Below, piece by piece: positions 12,060 through 23,537 of a DNA stretch of 64,000 bases (its first letter is position 1; each line of letters starts with the position of its first letter). The notes under the pieces are model-generated. The model saw nothing but the letters and a program-made list of their open reading frames with translations. It searched no databases and was not told the DNA's origin. A program made the position numbers and the translations under genes. This DNA is from Lineus longissimus (Eukaryota > Nemertea > Pilidiophora > Heteronemertea > Lineidae), in NCBI RefSeq assembly GCF_910592395.1, contig NC_088319.1, forward strand, positions 4,528,001-4,592,000. Reading direction: 5' to 3'.

Positions 12060-14054
12060 GTGAACGTCTTTGATTTTTGAATATGCTTATCGGAGGTTTC
12101 GGCTGCAGATCATAGTGATGTTTCTACATGTTCTATGTCTATGTATTTATTGAGGCCACCTTTAAAACAATGAGATGGGAAATCATTACTGCATTAGTTT
12201 TGCTGACATCAGTTGATAGATGCACGATCACGGAGTGGAGCAAATATACTTCATCCGCTCTATATTGTTCATGCTGGCATGGCTGTCATCAAAGCAGCTC
12301 ATTATTTTCAAAATTAGTAATATAACTGAAAAATTCAAACGCACATGCAAAACTTCAACATAAATCACCTGTCATCCCTGAACGTTTCAATGCTCTCCGC
12401 CAAGCGGTTAAATATGAGTTGTCCGGAAACGATTTTTTTGTGAAAATTTGGCCAAAACTAGCCATAAAACAATAGATTTCATGCAAATTAAGTAATCTAT
12501 GATAAAAATGACAAAGTCGTTTTCGTACATATCCCCCAACTGTTATGTGTGTCGAATTTCATTGAGAAACTCCTTACTGTTTGGGCTCCCGAGGTAAGAA
12601 GAAGAAGAAGAAGACATATTTTGTTTAGTTTTCAGGAGTAAAATCAATATATATATAGCTGTTTATTTCGTACTACAAAAAGTACATGAAATTCGTGGTG
12701 CATATACAAAGGTAGTGCACGGTGCATGAAAAACAAATACACAAGAAATAACCCATTTAAGGGCCTAAATTACTTACAAGTACATAGTTGTTTACAACAT
12801 ATACAATATTGCTACCTACCATTAATCACCCGATACACAATGAACTAATTATGTCAGTAATTTCCGATCGATTTAAGATCTCATTGTCCGTATCCCTCAT
12901 AGCAAATAGCTCCCAGATGTAAACCCATCCGTTTAAGCAATTCATCATGAGCATATGGAACCAGTTGCTTTTGCATTAGATCCTGAACCTTCCTATCGCA
13001 CCGGCTACAATTAAGAGTAAGCATTAGACATTTCTGAATCAATTTATTGTGGATTTTTTTAGTTTTCGAATTCCCCAGCTTGTTTGCGGGAAGCCAATAA
13101 AATAGGTATGACTAGGTTAGAGGCAACGACGTGCGCTGCCCAGACACGGAGGGGTGTGTTTGAGGAGAAGACATTTTTTTATTTTTGGGAGTGGTCAGTT
13201 TTTGTATTCACAGCAAAAAAATATGTAGAAAAAGAGTGGCATGATAGTGTAGTCATGCAGGGGTTATATATACAAGTTGGTGAAAAGCTTGACTTAATTC
13301 CAAATAATAAATCATAATTTACTTTTAATTTCTCCATCGTTATAACGGCAAAGTACTGAATCTTCTTCTTCTCACCTCGGGAGCCCAAACGGTAAGAAGT
13401 GTTTCAATAAAATTCGAGACACATAACAGTTAGGGGATATGAACGAAAATGACTATGTCCTTTTATCATAGATTACGTAATTTGCATGAAATCAATTGTG
13501 TTATGGCTAGTTTTGGCCAATTTTTTACAAAAATATTGTTTCCGGACAACTTCTCTGTAACCACTTGGCGGAGAGCATTAACACTTTCAGGTATGATAGG
13601 TGATATTCGCAAAATAATGAACTGCTTTTTTACCCGGTTAGCTCGTACCTCGCTTGTTATTAATGCAATCTTCATGCAATTTTCAGGGAAGGTGGAGAAA
13701 ACGTCTTGCAATGACTTAGATTCTGAGAAATATAATATCTTTGCTTCGTTCATGAAATAATAAGCTCTTTTGTTGTAGGTAATTATCGAATGCCAACAAA
13801 ATCGTTTCCGGACGAAACCTCCGTAACCGCTAGTGTCGAGCGAAATATTCTGGCTGTTCCGCATGCGCAGATGACAGCTATGCCATCGTGCATCTATCAA
13901 CTGATGTTAACAAAACTACTGACAGTAATTAAATCCCATCTCATTGTTTTGTAGGTGGTTTCAATAAATACATAGACATAGAACATGTAGAAACATCACT
14001 ATGATTTGCAGCCGAAACCTCCGAAAATCATCTTCAAAGATCAAAGTAGTTCAC
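12060..14054. mobile_element. ~2-kb fold-back element with long inverted arms
   Basis: The left arm (12060 to about 12606) is repeated in inverse orientation at about 13366-14054. Matching landmarks are GTGAAC at the tips, GGAGGTTTCGGCTGCA, a segment containing GTTTCTACATG, and TCCGGAAAC. The right arm holds about 300 extra bases (about 13620-13920). The arms meet a non-repeated centre (12607-13365) with GAAGAAG/CTTCTTC borders. The ORFs inside are not convincing. It is probably a non-autonomous fold-back DNA transposon. Confidence 0.65.
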
Positions 14055-14410
14055 AGGTAAATGACTCCTCACTTTCTTTCACGCCTTACAAACCTGCTTT
14101 CTCAAAGCCAGAGCCCGCTTGTTCAAAGCTCCGGAAATCCACTATCTGGTTTGACGGGCGCTGATCTGATCTACCGATAACTAAGCGTACCGCGAAGTTT
14201 GTTCCATTAGGCTTGTCGCTCTGCCATCGCTTTCACTGCCTTCGCTTTCACTGCCACCGCTTACCATGAGTTACCGTCAAGTTGAGTTCGGTCTCTTATA
14301 CTTAGCAGTTGCTTTGAACAACCGGGCAAAGGTTGCTTTTGCGCGCACAGACATGGTTTTTTCTGTATCCCCATATTGAAAGTATTAATGGTAATTATGC
14401 CCAATCTTGA

Positions 14411-14530
14411 GCACGCACGGACATTTCAGGCCAGTTGAGAGTTACAAAGTGGCCCTGGCCGGGTATCTCACCCGGAACCTACCCGACGGCCGGCCGACGC
14501 ATAACTGTTGTGACATCGCGCTCCCTGTCC
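14411..14530 (-). mobile_element. tRNA-derived SINE-like unit 1
   Basis: Read on the minus strand it begins GGGAGCGCG and contains an A-box-like TCACAACAGTTATGCG, then a B-box-like GGTTCCGGGTGAGATACC. This order suggests a tRNA-headed SINE, by pattern only. Confidence 0.4.
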
Positions 14531-15001
14531 AATTTTTCTGTCACGAAAACACTGAAATACTATATTCTTCCATTTATAGTCATGTCCCACTATCGAACCG
14601 ATAAATACTATTTTTAAGTCCAATTTTGAGGAAAATGGGGTGGGAGTAAATTAAAAGTAAAATTACTGCCACTGCTTACCATGAGTTGCCGCCAAGTTGA
14701 GTTCGGCTTGTCGCTCTGCCATCGCTTTTACTGCCACCGCTTACCATGAGTTACCGTCAAGTTGAGTTCGGTCACTAATACTTAGCGGCTGTTTTAAACA
14801 ACCAGGCACTGGTTGCTTTTGAGCGCACAGACATGTTTTTCGCTGTGTCCCCATACTAATGATAATTATGATACGATAGTTATCAATATAAAGCGCTTTT
14901 CACTGTATTATGTACTGTTTCAAAGCGCTTTACAAACACAATTATTAGTACCAAGCCTCTCCAGAAACCTTTCTGGAGAACTAAGGGCAACGCCCAAGCT
15001 T

Positions 15002-15110
15002 GCGCACGCACGGACACTTCAGGCCAGTTGACAGTTATACAAAGTGGCCCTGGCCGGGTATCTTACCCGGGACTTAATTACGCTTAACTGTTGTGCCACC
15101 GCGCTCCCTG
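15002..15110 (-). mobile_element. tRNA-derived SINE-like unit 2
   Basis: Second copy of the unit at 14411-14530, with GCGGTGGCACAACAGTTAAG as A-box-like and GTCCCGGGTAAGATACC as degenerate B-box-like sequence on the minus strand. Confidence 0.45.
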
Positions 15111-15336
15111 ACCAATTTTCTGTCAGGAAACATTGAGAAATGAGGAACCACCAAATACAATACAACGGTCTGACCAAAAACAAGATTGCCTTGTGAAGAA
15201 ACTTTTTTCCTTTTTCGCCAAAAAATGTTAAGTTTCGAATTCGATAGATCCATGTTGCAGTTATGGTCACGGCTACTAATTGCAACTGCCACTGCCATTG
15301 TAACTATTATTGATTATGTAACACATTCTCTTTGTG

Positions 15337-16299
15337 TTAGATGTAAATTTTCGCTTTCAATGTATGACCTTTCCTGAATTTGTATTTCGTCGGCCAAAGT
15401 ATCAGCCGATTCTTTTCGTAGACGAAGAAGAATGCAGCTTGGCCAACGACGGTAGAGATGAACCGAAGTCTGGCTTTGATGGAAAATGCTAAAGCTGATG
15501 ACTTGTCCCTGCACGAAACCACTTCGAGCATATACAACTTTTGAATTCTGCTTTTGTCGCCTGATGCTTGATAGAAATCGCCGCGAGTGGACTGCAATGA
15601 TGAAGAAACGCCTATAATACTAATTCCAAATATCCTGGCAAAAGTAATTGTTCTTAATCTATTCTCCTCAAGTTGAATCGTTCGCACCGTATTATACATG
15701 TGTTTTCTTTCCGTTATGGTTATTTTGAAAGGTTTGAATGTAAACTCGAATATGTTTCCCCCAGAGTCAAACTGAGGATTACTCAGCGAGACGGGAAACG
15801 GTGCTGATAAAAAACCTGGTGCATACTTTGCTTCTCCGAGAGATTTTAAGAAATTAAGTTTCAGTGCAATACCAAGATTCCTGATACTGAACAAGCTCAA
15901 AGAAGTGACAAACGTCTTTAAGCCAAGGAGATAGGTTAGTGCAAAGACGACTATATTCCTATTAACTGTAAACCGAAGAAATCGAAATGTTGAATTACCG
16001 GGGCCACGACTACTCCTGAAGTTGTTGTACGGTAGCAACAATTGTTGGCTGTTGAGTCCATCTAAACTAAATGCAAGTGCTTGTAGGTCACTATGCTGCC
16101 ACCGCAGTGCGCCCTTCTGGCAAATACCGATAACCCCGTCCTCATATTCGCCAGCAATAGCCGCGAGATTATTTATGAAGAAATTGTGCTTTAATGTATA
16201 TGGCGACTTATCATTTTCTTGTGAAAATACATAAACATTGAAAGTTGACGTCACTACGCGTCGGATAGGAGCTATACCTACAAAGCACTTCAGCTTCAA
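15337..16299 (-). CDS. Uncharacterised 320-aa protein, divergent paralogue of the 333-aa family
   Basis: It shares with the genes at 328-1329 and 57398-58399 the NVYV(F/Y)SQ motif, an N-N-L-A-x-IAGEY..(D/G)VIG block, an LLPY segment and a C-terminal R-L-x-x-WP...LKAKIYI tail, but is otherwise strongly diverged. The ORF is uninterrupted with an ATG start (MKLKCFVG), although it could continue into an upstream exon. No known domain is recognised and the function is unknown. Survival of an open frame in three diverged members suggests a real gene family rather than chance. Confidence 0.6.
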   Translation of the reverse strand: MKLKCFVGIAPIRRVVTSTFNVYVFSQENDKSPYTLKHNFFINNLAAIAGEYEDGVIGICQKGALRWQHSDLQALAFSLDGLNSQQLLLPYNNFRSSRGPGNSTFRFLRFTVNRNIVVFALTYLLGLKTFVTSLSLFSIRNLGIALKLNFLKSLGEAKYAPGFLSAPFPVSLSNPQFDSGGNIFEFTFKPFKITITERKHMYNTVRTIQLEENRLRTITFARIFGISIIGVSSSLQSTRGDFYQASGDKSRIQKLYMLEVVSCRDKSSALAFSIKARLRFISTVVGQAAFFFVYEKNRLILWPTKYKFRKGHTLKAKIYI

Positions 16300-17334
16300 G
16301 TGGTAGTGCCACTGGGAATTCCAGACTGGAAATTGCCCTTCGATACTTGGACTGTAGCTGTGCTGGTATTTCTGGAGTTACAAAAAACATTAAATATAAA
16401 GTTCGTTGTCCATCTGCAATAAAGTAAGGGGGAGAAATGAATGAGAAGCAATAACAACTGCACATTATCAAGCACAAGGTACCGGATTCTGAAAACAAGG
16501 GTATTTTAACCCCATGGTTATCGATCCTTTTGGCTTGGTCTTGCTCGGTTTTTGTCACGGATATATATGGCTAAAATGGCTGCCAAGTTAAGTAGTCATT
16601 TCCACAGGTCCCACAAGCCAGTGGTGATCAGCTCCGGATTGTACCCCCCCCCCCACCCCCCACCCAAAAAACACCTAGTTCTTCAATCTCGGATGATTAC
16701 CATGGATACAGATGGGCCTACTACTCTATCCCTATTGCTACTTGTTCAAATATAAATATCCGAGGTATTTTGTGAAGGGGTAGCTCTGACGATTATTTGA
16801 GGAAAGTACCAGCTTCTTCAGTGCACTTTATATGCGGTGAGCAGGCCCCGAATGCTATTTGCAGCTCAACAGGAAGTTGGCATAGACTGGTTCCTGTGAG
16901 ATTGCGAATGTTCTCTAGGTTAAATTTCGAGGGCAAAAACTCAAACAAAATACGCAACACCACCCTCTATTTGTATAACAGATTAATATAGCTGTCATTG
17001 GCTTTTTCAAGGTGATAAGTAGATATGAATTAAATTTTTTTCCACCATCCTTGTTAATCTTGAAGTTATAAGGCATATAGATGAGATATTTCAAATTTGC
17101 GTTGACATACAGGGTGTCTCATGCATTGTGCTGCATCAGTTTATGCATAACTGTATGTCGAGATGACATTGAAACGTTGCTAAATGTATTCTACAAGTGA
17201 CAAGCTATTCAGGATTTAAGGTGTGTGAGAGTGAAATACTGCATTGTCTACAGCCGCTGGAACAGAGGTGTGCATGAAATGACGTCGCGTCATTTTTTGA
17301 GGCAGGTAGGCCTGGCCTCCGCACCGGTGTCTTG
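16300..17334. other. No gene seen
   Basis: Contains a poly-C tract with CCCCCCCCCCCACC near 16645. I see no exon or repeat signal that I can support. Confidence 0.4.
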
Positions 17335-17630
17335 CACATTCGCCTAAACCACATTCGCCTAATCCACATTCGCCTAAACCTTTTTCGCCTAAACCTTTTT
17401 CACCTAATCCACATTCGCCTAATTCCACTTTCGCCTAATTCCTTTTTCGCCTAATTTCTTTTTCGCCTGATCCACATTCGCCTGATTCTCATTTTGCCTA
17501 ATTCCATTTTCGCCTAATTCCTTTTTCGCCTAATCCACATTCGCCTAAGTCCCCTTTTGCCTAATTCCATTTTCGCCTAATTCCTTTCTCGCCTAGTCCT
17601 TTTTCGCCTATTCCATATTCGCCTAATTTT
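17335..17630. repeat. CGCCTAAT minisatellite array, left
   Basis: About 17 tandem short units of the form TTCGCCTAATCC(A/T), 13-19 bases each. The same unit occurs inverted at 19093-19343, so the two arrays form the arms of a fold-back of about 2 kb. The Gly-Leu-Gly-Glu repeat ORF on the minus strand here is only a translation of the satellite. Confidence 0.85.
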
Positions 17631-17659
17631 GGCATATACCTAACCTCCTCTGGCACATA

Positions 17660-17865
17660 AAATGGGTCATTCCAAAATGCCATCTCTTATGGTCAGTGAT
17701 CTTAGCTTGGGTTATGGAATATTCTTACTCATAATATGGACCATTCTTTTTCAAAAAGCCATTTCCTTGGTTCAGTGATCTTAGCTTGGGTTATCCATAA
17801 AATGGACCATCCTTTTCCAAAGGCCATCACTCAAATTAAGTGGTCTTAGCTTGGGTTGACAGCTT
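17660..17865. repeat. Three imperfect ~80-bp tandem units
   Basis: Units share GATCTTAGCTTGGGTTATG (third copy GGTCTTAGCTTGGGTTGAC) and AATGGACCAT. No gene is seen. Confidence 0.6.
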
Positions 17866-18287
17866 TTCCTCCCCTTTGAATAAATGATGAATCATAAATT
17901 ATTTTTTTGTTTTACATAATTTGTGCTGATGCTTTTACTGATGCTTTTACCTGTCTAAACAAACTGAGATGGAATCGATCATATATCTTGATTTGATTGA
18001 TGTCAAAAAGATTATGAATTGTGCATTAATGCGCACACTTCTTTTTTCTGGGTTGAAAAGCATCAGTTACCAGCAATAAACCATCCGAGCCCCATTCACT
18101 AACCCCCCCCCCCCCCCTCAAGTTAGGGCAACCCCTTAGTAACATGACCTGATATTCAGAGATCCCCGCATCACTTAAAAATTCTACTCTCCATAGTCTA
18201 TACCTTGGGACTCGCTTATGAAAATAATGAGCCGGTGATTTAAAAAAATAGAGTCTACCGTATAGCTCAAAATCCCTCCCCCAACCC

Positions 18288-19028
18288 TAAAGCCCGGTCT
18301 ACACTAGCCAACATGAACCAACAAATGTTGGCCAACATCGTGTTGGGCCTTGTTGCAGAGGCATGTTTGCTATTGTTTGCCAGTGTGGACGGGTCCAAAA
18401 ACAAGTGAAAACATCAGCCAACTTGTTGGCCAATGTTGGCCTATGTTAGGCCATGCTACTTCTGAACAACATGTTGGTTGGTGTTGGGCAATCAGCAGCC
18501 AATCAGGGAACATATTTGGATCATGTGATGGAGCTACTGGGACAAAATGGCAGCCTCAATGAAAGATAGAGAATGGCAATTTCAAGAAATTGAACACTTA
18601 ATTTCGGAATACGAAAAGCTTCATCCATCCGCAGGAAATTCTTGAGGCTTTTGAAGTCTGAGGCCATTAACTCTTGAAGGAGGCAGTGATAGGCCCCATG
18701 CATGCTTTTCCCACAAGTATGGCTTTTGTCAGTTGCGGCGGCGACGGGGGTTAATCACAACTGAAAGAATTGCTGCTGAAGCACCTAGGCATGCTTTCTT
18801 CCTGTGGTTCTCCATTGTTTTAAAGAAAAAATGAAGAGAAATGACTGATTTTCCCTCCATATTGCCCTCAAATTCATGCCAAACACGGCCAAACTTAGTC
18901 AAACTTGTTTGGCAATGTTTGCCTGTGTTTGATAGTGTGGACGGGTCCCCAAACATTCGCCAACATGATGTTGGCTCATGTTGGCCAACAATTGTTGGTG
19001 AATGTTTGCTAGTGTAGACCAGGCTTAA
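18288..19028. mobile_element. Harbinger/ISL2EU-like element, 735 bp, TAA target duplication
   Basis: Body 18291-19025 with terminal inverted repeats starting AGCCCGGTCTACACTAGC on the left and AGCCTGGTCTACACTAGC (reverse complement) on the right, continuing with similarity for about 60 bp through TGTTGGCCAACAT motifs. TAA borders both ends (18288-18290 and 19026-19028). The 3-bp duplication and termini suggest the PIF/Harbinger or ISL2EU group. No intact transposase is present, so it is non-autonomous. It is nested between the inverted CGCCTAAT arrays. Confidence 0.7.
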
Positions 19029-19092
19029 CACCTGGCACAGGAATCTTAACCCCTCTGACTGGAAGGGGCCAAGCAATAGGGGTGGTACCTGT

Positions 19093-19343
19093 TAAGCGAA
19101 TATGGAATTAGGCGAAAAAGGAATTTGGCGAAAAAGGAATAGGCGAATGTGGAACTAGGCGAAAGTGGAATTAGGCGAAAAAGGAATAGGCGAGAAAGGA
19201 ATTAGGCGAAAATGGAATTAGGCAAATATGGATTTGGCGAAATAGGAATATGCGAATGTGGATTAGGCGAAAGTGGAATAAGCGAATGTGGAATTTTTTA
19301 GGCGAAAGTGGAATTAGGCGAAAAAGGATTAGGCGAATGTGGC
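19093..19343. repeat. CGCCTAAT minisatellite array, right (inverted)
   Basis: Tandem GGCGAAAAAGGAATTA-type units, the inverse of the 17335-17630 array. Confidence 0.85.
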
Positions 19344-19772
19344 ATAAACCTCCACACCGGCTAGTGAGATCAAAGTCGCATTAGCGGTGTAAACAAGCGC
19401 CATCAACGTGATGTGGAAAATCAATATCTACACCAAAACGTCACAGGGTGGCTCAAGGAAGCGCCTTACAAGTGCATCGTTCCACATGGAAAGGATCGAC
19501 GCATGGAGAGCTAACTCGGGTCAAATCGGAGTCAACTTTGGAAATGCCAACATCCTTGCGCATGATCGGAACTATTTATATCGACGTCGTTCCGTGCCTG
19601 CTTAAATTGCAATCTGAACGTGGTGAATTCCCTCATCCACGAAACTTCAAGACTTATTGTGGCTTTTTTATTCAAAAAATTCAAATGAAACGGCCAAGGG
19701 CAATTATGCTCACCGTATAGATATTTGGTGGTTCGGAATTCATCCTGGTTAAGAAACATGCTACATGTATAG

Positions 19773-21975
19773 ATGCGTTCTGTGCTAAATCTTTGCGATA
19801 GCAACTTCACTCGTGTATTCATTTTCGATGATTTCAATTTTCCAGAAATAGACTGGGACATTATCTCAGCACCCGCAGCTGGGGAGACCAAAAATGTCTG
19901 TAACTTGATCAACGACTTCTTTTTGGTTCAAATGGTACATGGTGCAACCGATAAGAAAGGAAATACACTCGATCTGGTATTAACTAACTCTCCAGAATCT
20001 TGTGTTCGCACGGAGATTTGGCCTCACATGTTCGACTCGGACCATTTCCCAATTGTGTCCGACATATAACTTAATCCTGTACGGAACTGCGGAGTGTCGC
20101 GTGTGGTATACGACTTCGATTCAGCGGATATGAATGGATTACGCACTTTTTTGGCTAAAAGTTAGGCCGCGCTTTTTGTGAAAGGCAATATTTGTCGGAT
20201 ATTGACAAAGTCAATGAGTGGTGTATGTCTCTGAACGAGGGCATTGGTCATTTTATTTCGAAGCGTATGGTAAAGGACATTCACCGTCCCCGTTGGATAG
20301 ATGCTGAAGTTAAGCATCTAGCCAATCAAGTAAGAACTGCACGCCGAAAAGCCGAACGCTACAATAGGCAATCGTCCTGGATAAAGTTCAAGGAACTTAG
20401 AAATAAATTAAGGAAATTGACTCGCGACAAATACAAATTACATGTTTCCTCATTGGTTCAATAAATGACTTCCAACCCTAAAAAGTTGTGGTCATTTTAT
20501 CATGCAAAGACTGAGTCTAAGTCGGTTCCTCCTACTCTAAAGTTGGATAGGCAGTGCGTCTTGAAGTCTTGCTCTGATGTTTTGAGCGAATTACTTCGTT
20601 TTGTTTTGAATATGTCCTTGCAACTTTGTTTCGTATCATCCTTTTTTTTCATTATAACTTTCGTGGCTCTCCCTTAAGAGGACTAAGGATGTAAAAGACC
20701 TTGGAATCACCATCAAGTTCGACCCAACTTGGAACAAGCACATTGATCAGGCCGCAAGTAGTGCGTGCAGGGCATAGTATGCGGTAAGAAGAGTCACAGG
20801 CAATTGCTCAAACGTGATTATGTTGAAGGTCACGCACCTGCATTAAACCAATCAGCACGCGGTTGTACACGAAAATAGTTCAGTTTGAGATCAATGCGTG
20901 GTCTCACCATACCAGTTGAATGGTATTTTCCATTTAAGATATAATTTTTCTTAAATTGTGAATAAGGTGTGTTTAAAATGAAGAAAATGATGAAGTTTCA
21001 GTCCAATTGGCTTACTTGTGTGGTTTTGAGGCTCCATTTTACCCGTCTTGGTGAAAAAGCTGACTCGCGGGTTAAAAGCCGTCAAAAATCCCCCCCCCCT
21101 AAGTTCAGACCCCCAAACCCTGAAATTATCATGCATAACGTACAACGAAAATTTCATGGTTTGACAGGCTATTTATAGGTCTATTTGGCTTTGAAAGCGT
21201 TCCTCCCAGATTACGTCTGGGAAAAAGTTATGAGCATATATTGTAGAAAGTACTGTTTTAAAGAGAAAACGGCTTAAAAACTTTATTACAGGTACGTGGC
21301 CTGAAACTTACGTATAACAGTATAGTGTGCAGTAAACTGTAATACTGCTCAGTTGCATGGGACAGCTCTTCAAGGCGGAGCCTGTGTCGTCTCGAAGCGG
21401 TCCAACGTCGTGCCACCCGGCATATGTTAAGTATTAAATGATTACTCCGCCCATAGTTCACCTTTGTCGTTCAGACGCGAGATTTAGACCTATATTTTTT
21501 ACACAACTGCCTAACCTATAAATTTAGTGTTCCAGTTGAGTCGTATGTTACTTTTTATACCAGAAGAGGTGATCAAATACTTCTGAAAAGTCCGTTGTGT
21601 CGCACCAAAATTTTTTGATGCTTTAAAAAAATCGTACTGTAAAGCTCTGGAACCAGTTGCAATTTAAAGCTAGAAGTAGTTTCAACCATGAATGTTTTAA
21701 ACGCATGGTCATAGACTTTTACAAATCTAAGCAAGTTTCTTCTTTTAATGTAGAGAACACATGCACTTGGACAAGCTTTTGTCGCTGTGCTCTGTGTCGT
21801 CCAACTTAACTTATTGTGCTTTATAAACGCTATTGTTGTCTTTCAAGGGCAGTCAATTAAATGCTTTAGCCTATTTACTGTCCCTAATGTGCCATGTTGT
21901 ATTTTTGTAAAAGTATGTTTTATGTTCATGTACATATTTTGAATGGCAAAGTGAATTTGAATAAATAAATAAATT
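19773..21975 (+). pseudogene. CR1/Jockey-like LINE relic
   Basis: Fragments appear in order. 19773-20069 is the end of an apurinic endonuclease (FIFDDFNFPEIDWD, NTLDLVLTNSPES, SDHFPI). 20192-20520 is the inter-domain linker (RPRWIDAEVK, KLRKLTRDKYK, NPKKLWSFYH). About 20680-20840 is a late reverse-transcriptase piece (KDLGITIKFDPTWNKHI). 21330-21800 is the C-terminal region (LEAVQRRATR, then a VESYVTFYTRR segment in a broken frame). The central catalytic RT segment is missing. The end has an AATAAATAAATAAA tract at about 21960-21973, typical of LINE 3' microsatellites. Confidence 0.75.
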
Positions 21976-22060
21976 ACGAAAGCCCAGAAAGCCCATCCGA
22001 AATTTGAAATCCGAAATCCGAAATTTGAAATCCGAAATCCGAAATTCAAAATCCTCAATC
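21974..22060. repeat. ATCCGAAATTTGAA tandem-repeat terminus, left copy
   Basis: Begins ATTACGAAAGCCCAGAAAGC and then repeats ATCCGAAAT(TTGAA). The inverse of this arrangement is at 29765-29895. Both look like termini of the same short element family. Confidence 0.6.
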
Positions 22061-22566
22061 ACTAGGAAACTTTTAGCCAATCAGATAAAGTGTAACATAT
22101 TATTAGTACGTTGCCGTTACAATCATGGAGAAAGTAAAAGTAATCGACGAGACCACCGGTGGTTCGTACACCTTTTTTTTGCAGAATCAGCTCTTTTCAT
22201 TAAATGAGTTAGGTAGTTTTCACTTCAAGAATACCTCTTAATGTTAACAATGGTATTTTAATGTATGCTTTGATGCATATGCCACATATGATAGGTTATA
22301 ATACGAAGCCTCTCACGTGTAGGTTACCTGTCCTATGCTATGCATGTTCTTTAGGCGTATAATACACTGTGCAGTTGCAAGCATAGATCTGTAGCATATA
22401 GGCCTACTTTCCCCGAGGTCAGACAGAATCTAAACAAGGACATATGTTGACAAGTAAATGGTGTAAGTGATATACCAGGCTGGTGTTTACCCTTTCCCGG
22501 CAGATATCAGAGATAGTTGATATGGATCATACAGGCGTCCTTTACTTTACAATGAAGATAGTCGAC

Positions 22567-22800
22567 TAGGTGAAAATAATATTCACCTAGTTGAATAGCA
22601 CCTAGGTGAAAATAATTTTCACCTAGGTGAGAATGGTATTCACCTGAGGATAATATTCACCTGGGTAAAAATTACTATCACCTTGGTGAAAATAGTTTTC
22701 ACCCAGGAACCTGAGAATAATATTCACCTGGGTGAAAATAGTTTTCACCTGGGTGGAAATAATATTCATCTGGGTGGAAATAATTTTCATCTGGGCCCTT
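22567..22800. repeat. Palindromic TTCACCTAGGTGAA minisatellite
   Basis: About twelve half-units of TTCACCT(A/G)GGTGAAAATA with alternating AATAAT/GTTTT spacers. Units such as TTTTCACCTAGGTGAAAA are perfect palindromes. It lies just upstream of the first recognised kinase-gene exon. Confidence 0.8.
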
Positions 22801-22910
22801 CTCTTGGCTCAGGGCCAAAGTAGCAAGGTTTCTCTCACTGCCCCCTGATGTAGGCGCAGGTAGGTAGATCTTTGAGGATAACAAAATTTTTTTCTGTATT
22901 CCACTTTCAG

Positions 22911-23060
22911 GGCAGCCATTCCCGGGTGCATCATCGTTAGCCTTTACTGAACAAGCCGATGGAGAAAAAGAAAAGTATGTTGTATCCGCCGAAGATGGTG
23001 TTTTCAAAGTGCCACCTGGAGGGTGGGAAAAGGCCGGCCGGAAGTATTTTGTTATAAAAG
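22911..23060 (+). CDS. Upstream exon of the Ig/kinase gene
   Basis: A pyrimidine-rich acceptor (TTCTGTATTCCACTTTCAG) ends at 22910 and a donor AAAG|GTACAT follows 23060. Only one frame is open: it enters with two extra bases and leaves with one, encoding a segment with VPPGGWEKAGRKYFVIKG. The phase fits the next exon at 23408 exactly. Further upstream exons were not found. Confidence 0.6.
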
Positions 23061-23407
23061 GTACATATTATTTGATATCGAACTGATTAACCCCTTGAAC
23101 CCAAGCAACTCTCAGGCAAGTCTACGCATACCCTAGCGACCCAAACGAAAAATCCCAGGACTTTTTTATTTTGGCGGGCCCTAGCCTTGTTAGATTATTT
23201 TTTTAGGCACTGCTCATTAAAGATGTGCAATAAATGATGCTATAGGGATATCCTAACGTCTTACCCTCAGATGCCTGGAAAATGCATATTTAGCCATTTT
23301 GATTTTTCTGTGGGAGAGGGTTAAATACGGCCCTGATAGCATTCCATTCAGAAATTCAGGTATGACTGAATGATGCCGTATCTAAATAATATCTAATTCT
23401 CTCTCAG

Positions 23408-23535
23408 GTGCCAGCGGCGGAACAACAAATGATGCTAAGATTAAAGATATCATGAAGACAATAAGGCTTAGGAAAGGGAAAGGATTTGTAGCAAAGAAAC
23501 AACAGACTACACTTGAAACGACAGTAGGCCAAAAG
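23408..23535 (+). CDS. Internal exon of the Ig/kinase gene
   Basis: Acceptor ATTCTCTCTCAG ends at 23407 and the donor AAAAG|GTGAGT follows 23535. It completes the codon split from the previous exon and ends in phase 0, matching the acceptor before 24026. It encodes a basic segment (KTIRLRKGKGFVAKK). Exons of this kind usually link the domains of such proteins. No known domain is seen. Confidence 0.65.
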
Positions 23536-23537
23536 GT

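Larger units (their letters stand above)
14212..15113. repeat. Tandemly duplicated ~600-bp block
   Basis: Two blocks share the TTACCATGAGTTACCGTCAA segment, a GCGCACAGACATG segment and a downstream SINE-like unit (14411-14530 and 15002-15110). Neither block has a coding frame that survives comparison. Confidence 0.6.

Noticed and set aside
17216-17428. Minus-strand ORF with GLGECGLGEK repeats
   Set aside because: Pure translation of the CGCCTAAT minisatellite.
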